Assembly: GCF_037940415.1 (NCBI RefSeq)
Contig: NZ_CP149798.1
Span: 1,178,001 to 1,242,000, forward strand
From: Streptomyces sp. f51
Lineage (GTDB): Bacteria > Actinomycetota > Actinomycetes > Streptomycetales > Streptomycetaceae
DNA: 64,000 nucleotides
Direction of reading: 5' to 3'
Shown piece by piece: positions 47,474 through 57,317 of this stretch. The notes beneath the pieces are model-generated. The model did not search any database. It was not told the origin of the DNA and was given only the letters and a program-made list of their open reading frames with translations. Position numbers and translations under genes: made by a program. How positions within the stretch are numbered: the stretch's first letter is position 1; each line of letters starts with the position of its first letter.

Positions 47474-48487
47474 GTGGCAAGAGGTAGCACGCGCCCCACC
47501 AGCCGGGACGTCGCCGAGGCCGCCGGGGTCTCCCAGGCCGCCGTCTCCCTCGTGCTCGGCGACAAGTGGCGCGGCCGCGTCTCCGCCGCCACCGCCGAAC
47601 GCGTCCGTGACGCCGCCCAGGAACTCGGCTACCGCCCCAACCTGGCCGCCCGCAACCTCCGCCTCGGCCGCACCCGCACCGTCCTGCTGGTCGTCCCCGC
47701 CCTCACCACAGAGTTCTTCGCCGGCGTCTACACCGGCGCCGCCCGCGTCGCCGCCGAGCACGGCTTCGGAGTCGTCCTCTACCCCTCCCCCGAGGGCATC
47801 GGCCCCGCCCGCGACCCCTTCGGCTCCGCCCAGGCGGCCCTCGACGGCGTCCTCGCCTCCTCCATGGCCGCCGACGCCCTCACCGCCATCCGCGGCGACC
47901 AGCTCCCCCTGGTCATGCTCGACAGCGACCCCGCCGGCAGCCAGGGCGCCGCCACCGTCAACCTCGACATCGCCGACGGCGTGCGCCAGGTCACCGACCA
48001 CCTCCTCGGACTCGGCCACCGGCGCTTCCTCCACCTCGCCGCCGACATCCCCTCCTGGACCTTCGAGGTCCGCGGACGCGAGATCGCCTCCTGCCTGGTC
48101 GAGGTCCCCGGAACGAGCCTGCGCGTCGCCCGCGCCCCCATCTCCTTCGAGGACGCCCTCGCCGCGGCCCAGACGGCACTCACCGCCCCGGGCCCCCGCC
48201 CCACCGCCGTCATCTGCGACGACGACAAACTCGCCGCCGGCGCCTACAAGGCCGCCCGCCGCCTCGGCCTGCGCATCCCCGACGACATCTCCATCACCGG
48301 ACTCGACGACCTCGCCCTGGCCCGCGCCCTGGACCCCGAGCTGACCACGGTCCGCCTCGACGCCGAACGGTTCGGCGAACAGGGCATGAAAGCCCTCCTC
48401 GCCGTCCTGGACGGCCGCACGCCCCCGCAGGAGGACATCCCCGTCCACCTGGTCGTACGCGGCTCCACGGCCCCTCCTGGCCCCTAG
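47474..48487 (+). CDS. LacI-family transcriptional regulator
   Basis: A 337-residue regulator. The helix-turn-helix is TSRDVAEAAGVSQAAVSLVL at residues about 9-28, with the hinge helix at AARNLRLGRT, followed by the periplasmic-binding-like sugar domain (PDDISITGLDDLALARAL). GTG 47474 is chosen because a perfect AAGGAG lies 10 bp upstream; an ATG at 47432 would add 14 residues without such support. It is divergent from the MFS-pafA unit and separates pafA from prcBA. Third positions are almost all C, even for this genome. Confidence 0.87.
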   Translation: MARGSTRPTSRDVAEAAGVSQAAVSLVLGDKWRGRVSAATAERVRDAAQELGYRPNLAARNLRLGRTRTVLLVVPALTTEFFAGVYTGAARVAAEHGFGVVLYPSPEGIGPARDPFGSAQAALDGVLASSMAADALTAIRGDQLPLVMLDSDPAGSQGAATVNLDIADGVRQVTDHLLGLGHRRFLHLAADIPSWTFEVRGREIASCLVEVPGTSLRVARAPISFEDALAAAQTALTAPGPRPTAVICDDDKLAAGAYKAARRLGLRIPDDISITGLDDLALARALDPELTTVRLDAERFGEQGMKALLAVLDGRTPPQEDIPVHLVVRGSTAPPGP

Positions 48488-48520
48488 AACAGCCCCGGGA
48501 CGGTCCGGCCCCCCGCATGC

Positions 48521-48560
48521 GGAAGGGGCCGCACCGGTCTGCACCGGTGCGGCCCCTTCC
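48521..48560. terminator. Bidirectional terminator with 18-bp perfect stem
   Basis: Arms 48521-48538 and 48543-48560 are exact complements (GGAAGGGGCC at the outer end) with a CTGC loop. It ends both the LacI gene and prcA, which converge. Confidence 0.92.
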
Positions 48561-48602
48561 CCACGAACACCCGCCGAGCGGGCACACGGTCGAAGCGGGA
48601 AC

Positions 48603-49346
48603 TCACTCGTCGTCGGCGTCCTCCGCCTCCGTGGCGGTCTCCGCTCCCCCGACCTCCAGCAGCCGGGACAGCTGACGGCCCGTGATCCGCTTGAACTTCC
48701 GCTTCTGCGGCCGCGTACGGTCCAGCACCGCGACCTCGAGACGCTCCGCCGGAATCTCCCGCTCGCCGCCGTTCGGCTCCCGGGACAGCGACTGGACGGC
48801 CAGCTTCAGCGCCTCGGCCAGCGACATGCCGTCCCGGTGCTGCGTGTCCAGATAGGTGCTGATCTGCTCGGCGTTGCCACCGACCGCCACCGAACCGTGC
48901 TCGTCCACGATCGAACCGTCGTGAGGCAGCCGGTAGATCTGGTCACCGTCCGGCGTCTCGCCGACCTCGGCGACCACCAGCTCCACCTCGTACGGCTTCT
49001 CCGCCGCCGACGAGAAGATCGTGCCCAGCGTCTGCGCGTACACGTTCGCCAGACCACGGGCGGTCACGTCGTCACGGTCGTACGTGTAGCCGCGCAGGTC
49101 GGCGTACCGCACACCGCCGATCCGCAGGTTCTCGTACTCGTTGTACTTGCCGGCGGCCGCGAAGCCGATCCGGTCGTAGATCTCGCTGAACTTGTGCAGC
49201 GCGCGGGACGGGTTCTCGCCGACGAACACGATGCCGTCGGCGTACTGGAGCACGACCAGGCTGCGGCCACGGGCGATGCCCTTGCGGGCGTACTCGGCCC
49301 GGTCGGCCATCGCCTGCTGGGGTGAGACATAGAACGGCGTCGACAC
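48603..49346 (-). CDS. prcA: 20S proteasome alpha subunit
   Basis: A 247-residue alpha subunit. The N-terminus [29 protein letters not shown] (in part) forms the gate region, and the Ntn-like fold follows without a catalytic Thr. Rings of seven alpha subunits cap the PrcB rings and bind the ARC ATPase. GTG 49346, 57 bp after prcB on the same strand. The C-terminal extension ([11 protein letters not shown]) is acidic. Confidence 0.97.
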   Translation of the reverse strand: MSTPFYVSPQQAMADRAEYARKGIARGRSLVVLQYADGIVFVGENPSRALHKFSEIYDRIGFAAAGKYNEYENLRIGGVRYADLRGYTYDRDDVTARGLANVYAQTLGTIFSSAAEKPYEVELVVAEVGETPDGDQIYRLPHDGSIVDEHGSVAVGGNAEQISTYLDTQHRDGMSLAEALKLAVQSLSREPNGGEREIPAERLEVAVLDRTRPQKRKFKRITGRQLSRLLEVGGAETATEAEDADDE

Positions 49347-49403
49347 CGGCTATCCGTCCCTTTCTGTCGAAGTCACTGGATCACCTGGGAGAAGGGACAG
49401 GTC

Positions 49404-50249
49404 TCAGAGCAGCGCGGCACGCGGGCCGTCGGGCTGCTGGAGTCGCCTCTCCAGGATCACGCGCGCGATCTCGGAGGACTCCTCGTCCGTGAGCCGGCGG
49501 AAGCCGCTCTCGGTGATCACCGTGACGATCGGGTAGATCCGGCGCGCGACATCGGGACCACCGGTCGCCGAGTCGTCGTCGGCCGCGTCGTAGAGGGCCT
49601 GGATCACCAGCGTGGTCGCCTGGTCCTCCGTCAGATCCTTGGCGTAGAGCTTCTTCATGGCGCCGCGCGCGAAGATCGAGCCGGAGCCCGTGGCCGCGTA
49701 GCCGTGCTCCTCGGAGCGGCCGCCGGTGACGTCGTAGGAGAAGATGCGGCCCTTGCCGCGGTCCACGTCGTAGCCCGCGAAGAGGGGCACCACGGCAAGA
49801 CCCTGCATGGCCATGCCGAGGTTGGAACGGATCATCGTGGACAGGCGGTTCGCCTTGCCCTCCAGGGAGAGCTGCGCGCCCTCCACCTTCTCGAAGTGCT
49901 CCAGCTCCAGCTGGAACAGCTTCACCATCTCCACGGCGAGACCCGCGGTGCCGGCGATGCCCACCGCCGAGTACTCGTCGGCCGGGAACACCTTCTCGAT
50001 GTCGCGCTGGGCGATGACGTTCCCCATCGTGGCCCGCCGGTCGCCAGCGAGGACGACTCCGCCGGGGAACGTCACGGCGACGATCGTCGTGCCGTGCGGG
50101 GCCTCGATCACGCCCTGGACGGGCGGCAGTTGCCGCTTGCCCGGGAGCATCTCCGGCTGATGCTCGGACAGGAAGTCCATGAAGGACGACGACCCGGGCG
50201 TCAGGAAGGCAGCCGGTAGACGCCCGGTGCTACGAGTGTTGGCTTCCAC
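49404..50249 (-). CDS. prcB: 20S proteasome beta subunit
   Basis: A 281-residue precursor. A 53-residue propeptide ends at APHG and is cut off autocatalytically to expose Thr54 of [11 protein letters not shown], the active-site nucleophile. The catalytic Asp and Lys follow in [13 protein letters not shown] and [12 protein letters not shown]. The length matches the propeptide length known for S. coelicolor. GTG 50249 has GGAGG upstream. The first 49 bases overlap the 3' end of the endonuclease VII-like frame, which is unusual for a housekeeping gene. Confidence 0.97.
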   Translation of the reverse strand: MEANTRSTGRLPAAFLTPGSSSFMDFLSEHQPEMLPGKRQLPPVQGVIEAPHGTTIVAVTFPGGVVLAGDRRATMGNVIAQRDIEKVFPADEYSAVGIAGTAGLAVEMVKLFQLELEHFEKVEGAQLSLEGKANRLSTMIRSNLGMAMQGLAVVPLFAGYDVDRGKGRIFSYDVTGGRSEEHGYAATGSGSIFARGAMKKLYAKDLTEDQATTLVIQALYDAADDDSATGGPDVARRIYPIVTVITESGFRRLTDEESSEIARVILERRLQQPDGPRAALL

Positions 50250-50434
50250 GCGTTTCCCTCCAGGTAGGCGGCAGCCCGACGAACAGCGTCGGGATCGTCT
50301 CCCAACTTGCCGATGGCCGAATTGCAGTTGAAGCACAGTACGCCACGGACACTACCCGTCTTGTGGCAGTGATCCACATGAACCGCAGGAGCTTTCGGGC
50401 GGATCACGCGGAGCCCCTTTCGAGAGGCGCCCAT
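50201..50434 (-). CDS. Endonuclease VII-like ORF, apparently incomplete
   Basis: A 77-residue frame matching the C-terminal half of the phage T4 endonuclease VII (His-Me) family: [26 protein letters not shown], split here into [15 protein letters not shown] and [11 protein letters not shown], then [18 protein letters not shown]. The second CxxC is present, but where homologues have the first CxxC just before (GLCVIC-like) this reads GLRVIR, so a zinc site is missing. The frame is open upstream to about 50602 without a start codon. Third positions are far less GC-rich than in neighbours. Its end overlaps prcB by 49 bp. It may be a decayed gene or a short form of unknown activity. Confidence 0.6.
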   Translation of the reverse strand: MGASRKGLRVIRPKAPAVHVDHCHKTGSVRGVLCFNCNSAIGKLGDDPDAVRRAAAYLEGNAWKPTLVAPGVYRLPS

Positions 50435-50688
50435 CGCGTCACGATCGGCCTCGAACGCCCCCCTCGCACCCGTGGCCGCAGGGTCCGGTGTCCGGTCCCA
50501 CGAAACGTCGCGAGACCGCGGGCGTCCGACGCAGCACCGCCGTGCAGGGAGCCGTGAGGCCCGATGCCCCCGGCAGCTTCGGCAGAAGGCGAGGACTGCT
50601 CACGGCCCGAATTCCGTGCACCGCGAGCAGCACCTCACGCCATCTTCATTTTCTAACCGAGAGGCCCCCGTCGCCCCCGATTCGAAGG

Positions 50689-50907
50689 CTACTCGCCACC
50701 CTTCTGAACGAAACTTCGAACGAAGTCCTCGGCGTTCTCTTCGAGTACATCGTCAATTTCGTCAAGAACCGAGTCGACGTCGTCGCTCAGCTTTTCCTGG
50801 CGTTCCTTGAGGTCGTCGGTTGCCTGCGCGTCCTGCGACTGTTCCTCGACCTCCTCGGTGGAACGCGTCGCCTTCTGCTGTCCGCCGCCGGTGTCCTTGG
50901 TCGCCAT
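50689..50907 (-). CDS. pup: Prokaryotic ubiquitin-like protein Pup
   Basis: A 72-residue, strongly acidic, mostly disordered protein tag. The C-terminal region (EEQSQDAQATDDLKERQEKL; DDVDSVLDEIDDVLEENAEDF in part; VRSFVQKGGE) holds the helix that binds the ARC coiled coil. It ends in Gly-Gly-Glu, so PafA can use it directly; the deamidation step needed for Pups ending in Gln is not required. ATG 50907 is preferred over 50916. 156 bp after dop, and the endonuclease VII-like frame and prcB follow. Confidence 0.97.
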   Translation of the reverse strand: MATKDTGGGQQKATRSTEEVEEQSQDAQATDDLKERQEKLSDDVDSVLDEIDDVLEENAEDFVRSFVQKGGE

Positions 50908-50943
50908 AACCCTCACCCCGCTCGGTTCGACGTTCTTGATCAG

Positions 50944-50966
50944 ACCCTACAAGCAGGGTCCGACAT
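50944..50966 (-). promoter_or_regulatory. Weak PafBC-like promoter candidate before pup
   Basis: On the minus strand ATGTCGGAC (50966-50958), 8 bp, TAGGGT (50949-50944). The -10 is good, but only 6 of 9 positions match TTGTCRGTG. It may simply be a vegetative -10. Confidence 0.3.
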
Positions 50967-51063
50967 CGGCCCCGCAGTTGCCACAACGTACGGGGACCAC
51001 CTCGATGATTCCCGTAACGCCGGGTATTCCACCCTGTCCGGCGCGTGCCGTCCGGGCGGAAGC

Positions 51064-52575
51064 TCAATTGCCCGACAGGACCCTGACCAGGTCCTCCGCC
51101 GTACGGCAGCGGTCCAGGAGCTCCTTGACGTGATTACGCGTTCCGCGAAGGGGCTCCAGGGTTGGGACGCGCTGGAGCGAGTCCCGGCCGGGCAGATCGA
51201 AGATCACCGAGTCCCATGAGGCCGCCGCCACGTCGTCCGCGTACTGCTCCAGGCAGCGCCCGCGGAAGTAGGCGCGGGTGTCCTCCGGCGGGGTCGTACG
51301 GGCCCGCTCGACCTCGTTCTCGTCCAGGAGGCGCTTCATCTTGCCGCGGGCCGCCAGACGGTTGTAGAGGCCCTTCTCTGCGCGCACGTCGGCGTACTGG
51401 AGGTCGACCAGGTGCAGCCGGGCGGCGTCCCAGTCGAGGTCGTCCCGGCGCCGGTAGCCCTCCATGAGTTCCCGCTTGGCGACCCAGTCGAGCTCCCCGG
51501 ACAGGCTCATGGGGTCGTTCTCCAGGCGGTTCAGGGTGTCCTCCCAGCGCAGGAGGACGTCCTTGGTCTGTTCGTCGGCGTCCGCCCCGAACCGCTCCTC
51601 CACGTACTTGCGCGAGAGCTCGAAGTACTCCATCTGGAGCTGCACGGCGGTGAGGGTGCGGCCGCTGCGGAGCGTGACGAGGCGCTTGAGGGTCGGGTCG
51701 TGGGAGACCTGGTGGAGGGTGCGTACGGGCTGGTCGACGGCCAGGTCGACGGCGATGAAGCCGTCCTCGATCATGGAGAGGACCAGGGCCGTCGTGCCGA
51801 GCTTGAGGTAGGTCGAGATCTCGGAGAGGTTCGCGTCCCCGATGATCACGTGGAGCCGGCGGTACTTCTCCGCGTCCGCGTGGGGTTCGTCGCGGGTGTT
51901 GATGATGGGGCGCTTGAGGGTGGTCTCCAGGCCGACCTCGACCTCGAAGTAGTCGGCGCGCTGGCTGAGCTGGAAGCCGTGCTCGTGCCCGTCCTGGCCG
52001 ATGCCGACGCGGCCCGCTCCGGTGACGACCTGGCGCGAGACGAAGAACGGCGTCAGGTGGCGCACGATGTCCGAGAAGGGGGTCTCCCGCTTCATCAGGT
52101 AGTTCTCGTGCGTGCCGTAGGAGGCGCCCTTGTTGTCGGTGTTGTTCTTGTAGAGGTGGATCGGCTGGGCGCCCGGGAGCTGGGCGGCCCGCTCCGCCGC
52201 CTCGGCCATGATGCGCTCGCCGGCCTTGTCCCACAGGACGGCGTCGCGCGGGTTGGTGACTTCGGGGGAGCTGTATTCCGGGTGTGCGTGGTCGACGTAC
52301 AGCCGCGCACCGTTGGTGAGGATGACATTGGCCAGGCCGATGTCCTCGTCGGTGAGCTGGCTGGCGTCGGCCGTCTCCCGGGCGAGGTCGAAGCCTCGCG
52401 CGTCCCGCAGCGGGTTCTCCTCCTCGAAGTCCCAGCGGGCGCGGCGCGCCCGGTGCATCGCCGCCGCGTAGGCGTTGACGATCTGGGACGAGGTGAGCAT
52501 GGCATTGGCGTTGGGGTGACCGGGGACGGAGATCCCGTACTCCGTCTCGATGCCCATTACTCGCCGTACGGTCAT
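51064..52575 (-). CDS. dop: Dop, deamidase/depupylase of Pup
   Basis: A 503-residue paralogue of Paf[25 protein letters not shown] (in part) starts the fold, [16 protein letters not shown] and [19 protein letters not shown] form the nucleotide/metal site, and [23 protein letters not shown] (in part) is shared with PafA. The loop after residue about 40 ([23 protein letters not shown] in part) is the Dop-loop, absent from PafA. Since Pup here ends in Glu, the main role is removal of Pup from proteins. ATG 52575; 235 bp after arc, 156 bp before pup. Confidence 0.96.
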   Translation of the reverse strand: MTVRRVMGIETEYGISVPGHPNANAMLTSSQIVNAYAAAMHRARRARWDFEEENPLRDARGFDLARETADASQLTDEDIGLANVILTNGARLYVDHAHPEYSSPEVTNPRDAVLWDKAGERIMAEAAERAAQLPGAQPIHLYKNNTDNKGASYGTHENYLMKRETPFSDIVRHLTPFFVSRQVVTGAGRVGIGQDGHEHGFQLSQRADYFEVEVGLETTLKRPIINTRDEPHADAEKYRRLHVIIGDANLSEISTYLKLGTTALVLSMIEDGFIAVDLAVDQPVRTLHQVSHDPTLKRLVTLRSGRTLTAVQLQMEYFELSRKYVEERFGADADEQTKDVLLRWEDTLNRLENDPMSLSGELDWVAKRELMEGYRRRDDLDWDAARLHLVDLQYADVRAEKGLYNRLAARGKMKRLLDENEVERARTTPPEDTRAYFRGRCLEQYADDVAAASWDSVIFDLPGRDSLQRVPTLEPLRGTRNHVKELLDRCRTAEDLVRVLSGN

Positions 52576-52764
52576 GCGGCCCTCCTTGCCCGGCGGCGCC
52601 CTCGGTCGGGGGCGCTGCTCAAGTACCGCTGGCGCTCCGGTGCGTGTGCGGTGCCCGTCCCCGCACTGCGCGACTCGGCGGTACGAAAGAGCCTAGAACG
52701 CCACTGCGCTGGTGGGGAGATCATTTGCGTCATTGCTGTGGTCCCGGCCGTGACCGGAAAAGCA

Positions 52765-52803
52765 GGCGGCTGCGGATACCCGTGGAGGGCACCCGCAGCC
52801 GCC
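52765..52803. terminator. Terminator after arc
   Basis: Arms GGCGGCTGCGG (52765-52775) and CCGCAGCCGCC (52793-52803), 8 bp after the arc stop on the minus strand. It suggests that dop-pup has its own promoter in 52576-52760. Confidence 0.8.
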
Positions 52804-52810
52804 CTGTCTT

Positions 52811-54577
52811 TTACAGGTACTGACCGGTGTTGGCCACCGTGTCGATGGAGCGTCCGGTGTCCGCGCCCTGCTTTCCGGTGATGAGCGTTCGGATGTACAC
52901 GATCCGTTCGCCCTTCTTTCCGGAGATCCTGGCCCAGTCGTCGGGGTTGGTGGTGTTCGGCAGGTCCTCGTTCTCCTTGAACTCGTCCACGCACGCCTGG
53001 AGGAGATGGGAGACCCGGAGGCCCTTCTGGCTGTGCTCCAAGAAGTCCTTGATGGCCATCTTCTTGGCGCGGCCCACGATGTTCTCGATCATGGCGCCGG
53101 AATTGAAGTCCTTGAAGTAAAGGACTTCCTTGTCACCGTTGGCGTAGGTGACCTCCAGGAAGCGGTTCTCCTCGGATTCGGCGTACATCTGCTCCACGGC
53201 GGTCTGGATCATGCCGTGGACGGTGGCCGCCCTGTCGCCGCCGTGCTCTCCGACGTCCTCGGAGTGCAGCGGGAGGCGCTCGGTGAGGTACTTCTGGAAG
53301 ATGTCCTTGGCCGCTTCGGCGTCCGGGCGTTCGATCTTGATCTTCACGTCGAGCCGGCCGGGCCTCAGGATGGCGGGGTCGATCATGTCCTCGCGGTTCG
53401 AGGCTCCGATCACGACCACGTTCTGGAGGCCTTCGACACCGTCGATCTCGGCGAGCAGCTGCGGGACGATGGTGTTCTCCACGTCCGAGCTGACGCCGGA
53501 TCCGCGGGTGCGGAAGAGGGATTCCATCTCGTCGAAGAAGACGATGACGGGGGTGCCCTCGCTGGCCTTCTCCCGGGCACGCTGGAAGACGAGGCGGATC
53601 TGCCGCTCGGTCTCGCCGACGTACTTGTTCAGGAGCTCGGGGCCCTTGATGTTGAGGAAGAAGCTCTTACCGGTGGCCTGGCCGGTCACTTCGGCGACCT
53701 TCTTGGCCAGTGAGTTGGCCACGGCCTTGGCGATGAGCGTCTTTCCGCATCCGGGGGGTCCGTAGAGGAGGACACCCTTCGGGGGCCGCAGTTCGTGTTC
53801 CTTGAAGAGGTCGGGGTAGAGGTACGGGAGCTCGACCGCGTCGCGGATCATCTCGATCTGGCCGCCCAGACCGCCGATCTGCTCGTAGCCGATGTCCGGG
53901 ACCTCTTCGAGGACGAGTTCCTCGACCTCGCTCTTGGGAACGATTTCGTAGACGTAGCCGGAACGGGGTTCGAGGAGCAGGGCGTCTCCGGGCCGGATGT
54001 TGACGTCCAGGAGCGGTTCGGCGAGCCGGACCACCCTTTCCTCGTCGGTGTGTCCCTGGACGAGGGCGCGCTCGCCGTCCTCCAGGATCTCCTTGAGGGT
54101 GACGATGTCGCCGACGCTCTCGTACTCCATGGCCTCGACCACGTTGAGGGCTTCGTTGAGCATCACTTCCTGGCCGCGCCTGAGCTCGTCGAGCTCGACG
54201 CTGGGGCTGACGTTCACCCGGAGCTTGCGGCCCCCGGTGAAGATGTCGGCGGTGCCGTCCTCGTTCGCCGTGAGGAAGACTCCGAAGCCGGCCGGCGGCT
54301 GTGCGAGCCGGTCGACCTCCTCCTTGAGGGCCACGATCTGGTCGCGGGCCTCACGGAGCGTGTTCGCCAGTCTCTCGTTCTGTGCGGACACGCCTGCCAG
54401 GTTGGTCTGCAACTCGACGATCCGCTCTTCGAGAATCCTCGTGTGTCGCGGAGAGTCGGCGAGCTTGCGTCGCAGGACGGCGATCTCCTGCTCAAGGTAG
54501 GCAATCTGCCCGGCGGGGTCATCGGACCCTCTTCCCGGGCGGATGCCGCGGTTCATGTCGTCGTCGTGGGCTGCCAC
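52811..54577 (-). CDS. arc: Proteasome-associated AAA ATPase ARC/Mpa
   Basis: A 588-residue AAA ATPase. An N-terminal coiled coil at about 25-95 (Pup binding) is followed by two OB-type interdomain folds (about 100-240), the AAA domain with Walker A GPPGCGKT, Walker [11 protein letters not shown], sensor VVVIGASN and arginine fingers in ILRPGRLD. The C-terminus GQYL docks into PrcA pockets. It unfolds pupylated proteins into the 20S core. GTG 54577 follows GGAGGTGAGGACC, a very strong ribosome site, so the longer frame from 54595 is not used. Confidence 0.97.
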   Translation of the reverse strand: MAAHDDDMNRGIRPGRGSDDPAGQIAYLEQEIAVLRRKLADSPRHTRILEERIVELQTNLAGVSAQNERLANTLREARDQIVALKEEVDRLAQPPAGFGVFLTANEDGTADIFTGGRKLRVNVSPSVELDELRRGQEVMLNEALNVVEAMEYESVGDIVTLKEILEDGERALVQGHTDEERVVRLAEPLLDVNIRPGDALLLEPRSGYVYEIVPKSEVEELVLEEVPDIGYEQIGGLGGQIEMIRDAVELPYLYPDLFKEHELRPPKGVLLYGPPGCGKTLIAKAVANSLAKKVAEVTGQATGKSFFLNIKGPELLNKYVGETERQIRLVFQRAREKASEGTPVIVFFDEMESLFRTRGSGVSSDVENTIVPQLLAEIDGVEGLQNVVVIGASNREDMIDPAILRPGRLDVKIKIERPDAEAAKDIFQKYLTERLPLHSEDVGEHGGDRAATVHGMIQTAVEQMYAESEENRFLEVTYANGDKEVLYFKDFNSGAMIENIVGRAKKMAIKDFLEHSQKGLRVSHLLQACVDEFKENEDLPNTTNPDDWARISGKKGERIVYIRTLITGKQGADTGRSIDTVANTGQYL

Positions 54578-54830
54578 GGTCCTCACCTCCTCCAAGGGGA
54601 GCTGGACGCTTCCAGACCCTACCTGGGTGGGTGTCGATTGAAACCCCTAGATCACAAAGACTGTCGGGGTGTGTCCGATCTTCACCCTTGCGCTCTCCCT
54701 CACGCCAGGGGAATACCCACCGAACATGATTGGGAAGCGGGCGGAGGTAGGGTCGAAGTGTTCAACACCCGTCAGAGCTGGCCCGATTCCCCAGTCTTCG
54801 GTTCGCTCGACGCAGAAAACGGCAGGAGAA

Positions 54831-55136
54831 ATGACCGTGCAGCAGGAGGCCGGAGTCAGCGGCGAGGCGCTTGAGGTCTGGATCGACCAGGATCTCTGTA
54901 CGGGCGACGGGATCTGCGTCCAGTACGCGCCCGAGGTCTTTGAGCTGGACATCGACGGTCTGGCGTATGTGAAGAGTCCCGAGGACGAGCTTCTCCAGGC
55001 CGTGGGCGTCACAACGCCCGTGCCCCTGCCGCTTCTGAGCGACGTGGTGGACTCGGCGAAGGAGTGTCCGGGGGACTGCATCCATGTCCGTCGGGTTTCG
55101 GACAAGGTCGAAGTCTTCGGTCCCGACGCGGAGTGA
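54831..55136 (+). CDS. Single-cluster ferredoxin
   Basis: A 101-residue small electron carrier. Cysteines in DLCTGDGICVQYAPEVF and KECPGDCIHV give the C-x5-C...C pattern of [3Fe-4S]/[4Fe-4S] ferredoxins that serve P450s. An insert of about 25 residues between the cysteine groups (SPEDELLQAVGVTTPVPLPL) is longer than usual. AGGAG lies 4-5 bp before ATG 54831; the frame is open upstream to 54669 but without support. Divergent from arc with a 253-bp gap and followed by a canonical terminator. It could serve the P450 at 22.6 kb, but nothing in the sequence shows it. Confidence 0.88.
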   Translation: MTVQQEAGVSGEALEVWIDQDLCTGDGICVQYAPEVFELDIDGLAYVKSPEDELLQAVGVTTPVPLPLLSDVVDSAKECPGDCIHVRRVSDKVEVFGPDAE

Positions 55137-55175
55137 CCTTCCGGGTACTCCACGTCATCAGGTGACCGGTTTCTC

Positions 55176-55208
55176 ACACCCTCCGCGGCGCGGAGGGTGT
55201 TCTTTTTT
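55176..55208 (+). terminator. Rho-independent terminator with T tract
   Basis: Arms ACACCCTCCGC (55176-55186) and GCGGAGGGTGT (55190-55200) with a GGC loop, followed by TTCTTTTTTG. This is one of the few terminators in the window with a full T run. Confidence 0.95.
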
Positions 55209-55234
55209 GTTCGGGTCTCGCGCCGGGGGCGCGT

Positions 55235-55810
55235 TCAGGCACCGAGTGCTTCGGACGGCGTCGAGCGTATGAACGCGCCGTTCTTCCACTGCCACTTGGC
55301 GTCCTGCTTCAGGTCCGGGCAGCAACTCGGTACGTCGGCCGAGGAGTAGCCGAGGAGCGTGGCGGTGACGGCTCCGTCGCGCACCGCGAAGTCCGTGACG
55401 CTGAGGCGGTCCTTGGGGTCGACGAGGGTCGCCACGACCCTGGGCCGCTTCGCTCCCTCCGCCTGGGTGAGGACGTAGACACCGCTGGGCGGGGTGCCCG
55501 ATCCCGCGTCGCAGCGGACGACGGCGACGGTCTCGGGGCGGCCGTCGCCGTCCAGGTCGCCGGACGCCTTCTTCTCCACGAGGACCTTGGTGGGCCCGCA
55601 GACGATCGGGTAGTCCACACCGGCCGCGTCGGGGGCGGCGGCCGTGACCGCCGCCGTCTTCGGTCCGGTGCCGGGCTGGGCCGCTCTCGCCGGGTCGGGA
55701 TGGATGACCGAGGACAGGGCCACGACTCCGGCGATGGCGGTTGCCGTGGCGACCCACTGGATGGGGCTGGTCTGCGTATGCGCCAGTTCCGGGACAACGG
55801 AATGCTGCAC
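55235..55810 (-). CDS. Secreted or membrane-anchored protein with calcium-loop motif, unknown function
   Basis: A 191-residue protein. An N-terminal hydrophobic segment at about residues 18-37 (WVATATAIAGVVALSSVIHP) ends in ARA-AQP, a possible signal-peptidase site. The mature part has GDLDGDGRPETVAVVRC, a DxDxDG loop as in FG-GAP/VCBS repeats, and paired cysteines (CGP...RC; CC). GTG 55810 has GGGAG 9 bp upstream. It converges on the ferredoxin gene. I do not recognise a named family. Confidence 0.72.
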   Translation of the reverse strand: MQHSVVPELAHTQTSPIQWVATATAIAGVVALSSVIHPDPARAAQPGTGPKTAAVTAAAPDAAGVDYPIVCGPTKVLVEKKASGDLDGDGRPETVAVVRCDAGSGTPPSGVYVLTQAEGAKRPRVVATLVDPKDRLSVTDFAVRDGAVTATLLGYSSADVPSCCPDLKQDAKWQWKNGAFIRSTPSEALGA

Positions 55811-56373
55811 TAGGGGTGTCTCCCGCGAGGGCTGTGCCGGTGGGGTGGGTGTCCCGCATGGTGCCACACGTCACAGCCTGGTGGAACGGCGGGGTCCGGA
55901 CTCGTGGGGAGTTCCTCCGGAGTTTCCGGCGGGGTCCGCGCGAGGCCCCGGCCGGGCCGCCGTGGCCGTGCCGTCCGGGGCACCGGTCGTGCCCTGCGCA
56001 CCGGCCCTGGCGAAGCCGCCGCGACCTCGTCTTACGGCTCTCGTGGCCGCGCCCGGTGGTCGTCGCGACCCGGCGGATCGGCCCTCACGACCTCGTGTCA
56101 CGGCCGCCGCGGCTCCCCGCGCAGCCCTCGTCCCCTCGCCGTGCGGCCGCCCTCCGAGGAGCGCCGGGGCTCCGCCGGGAGTCCGCCGCAACGCCCCTCA
56201 CCGAGCCGTCGCGAAGCCCGTCGCGCGACCCCGGTCCACAGGAGGGAAGTGGGCCGGCCGTCCTGACGGCGGTCCGTGCAGGGGTTCCTGTTGGTGTGTC
56301 AAGGCCGAAGCGCTGTGGCCGAGTTCCCGGAGGGGTCCGGGAACTCGGCCACAGGCGTGGTGCGTTGGGTACG
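55811..56373. other. Intergenic region, no gene seen, with trmI terminator
   Basis: 563 bp with no credible gene: open frames are Arg/Pro/Gly-rich with no ribosome site or domain. The right end holds the trmI terminator at 56313-56354. Confidence 0.55.
56313..56354. terminator. Terminator of trmI with 19-bp perfect stem
   Basis: Arms 56313-56331 (CTGTGGCCGAGTTCCCGGA) and 56336-56354 are exact complements around a GGGG loop, 20 bp after the trmI stop on the minus strand. Confidence 0.92.
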
Positions 56374-57276
56374 TCAGCGGGCGGTGCCGCCGTCGGCGTT
56401 CGGGCCGGCGTAGTCCTCGCCGTACGCGCCCTTGGCGGGGCGGCGGCGGCGCATGGGCGGCTCGACGCCGTCCGCGAGGCGGCGGGCGGTGAGCAGGAAG
56501 CCGGTGTGGCCGATCATGCGGTGGTCCGGCCGGACGGCCAGGCCCTCGATGTGCCAGTTGCGGATCATCGATTCCCAGGCGGTCGGCTCGTTGAAGCAGC
56601 CGATCTCGCGGATCGACTCGACGGTCCGCGCGAGCTGGGTGGTGGTCGCCACGTAGCAGCAGAGGATGCCGCCGGGGACGAGCGCCTTGGAGACGGCCTC
56701 CAGGCATTCCCAGGGGGCGAGCATGTCGAGGATGACGCGGTCGACGTCGGTGTCGCTCAGGTTGTCCTGGAGGTCGCCGACGGTGAGCTGCCAGGCGGGG
56801 TGGGGTCCACCGAAGTAGCGCTCCACGTTCTGCTGGGCGATCTCGGCGAAGTCCTCGCGGCGCTCGTAGGAGTGCAGCATGCCCTGGTCGCCGATGGCGC
56901 GCAGCAGGAAGCTGCTCAGCGAGCCGGAGCCGACTCCCGCTTCCACGACGCGGGCGCCGGGGAAGATGTCGGCGAAGGCCAGGATCTGCCCCGCGTCCTT
57001 GGGGTAGACCACGGCGGCGCCGCGGGGCATGGACAGGACGTAGTCGGGGAGCAGGGGGCGCAGCGCGAGATAGGCGACGTTCCCCGTGGTGCGGACAACG
57101 CTGCCCTCGGGAGCGCCGATCAGCTCGTCGTGGGGGAAGGAACCCTTGTGGGTGTGGAAGTTCTTCCCGGCCTCGAGCGTGAACGTGTAGTGGCGGCCCT
57201 TGGGGTCGGTCAGCTGTACCTGGTCCCCGACCTTGAAGGGCCCGCGCCTGCGGGCGGCACCGGTCGGTTCGGACAT
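56374..57276 (-). CDS. trmI: tRNA (adenine-58-N1)-methyltransferase TrmI
   Basis: A 300-residue class I methyltransferase. An N-terminal beta domain (FKVGDQVQLTDPKGRHYTFTL in part) precedes the Rossmann core, with motif I VVEAGVGSGSLSSFLL and the tRNA MTase block DRVILDMLAPWECLEAV. TrmI works as a tetramer to make m1A58 in tRNA. ATG 57276. Found next to the proteasome genes in most actinobacteria. Ends at the strong hairpin 56313-56354. Confidence 0.94.
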   Translation of the reverse strand: MSEPTGAARRRGPFKVGDQVQLTDPKGRHYTFTLEAGKNFHTHKGSFPHDELIGAPEGSVVRTTGNVAYLALRPLLPDYVLSMPRGAAVVYPKDAGQILAFADIFPGARVVEAGVGSGSLSSFLLRAIGDQGMLHSYERREDFAEIAQQNVERYFGGPHPAWQLTVGDLQDNLSDTDVDRVILDMLAPWECLEAVSKALVPGGILCCYVATTTQLARTVESIREIGCFNEPTAWESMIRNWHIEGLAVRPDHRMIGHTGFLLTARRLADGVEPPMRRRRPAKGAYGEDYAGPNADGGTAR

Positions 57277-57317
57277 GTGAACAGCCTACCGGTCCCCGGC
57301 GGGGCCGCCGACCACGG

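Noticed and set aside
52134..52152. TTGTCGGTG inside dop as another PafBC promoter
   Set aside because: The box matches, but no TANNNT lies 8 bp downstream and it is inside coding sequence in the antisense direction.
55871..56191. A 106-codon minus-strand open frame between the secreted protein and trmI
   Set aside because: Low-complexity Arg/Gly/Pro/Ala sequence with no start signal; typical non-coding GC-rich DNA.
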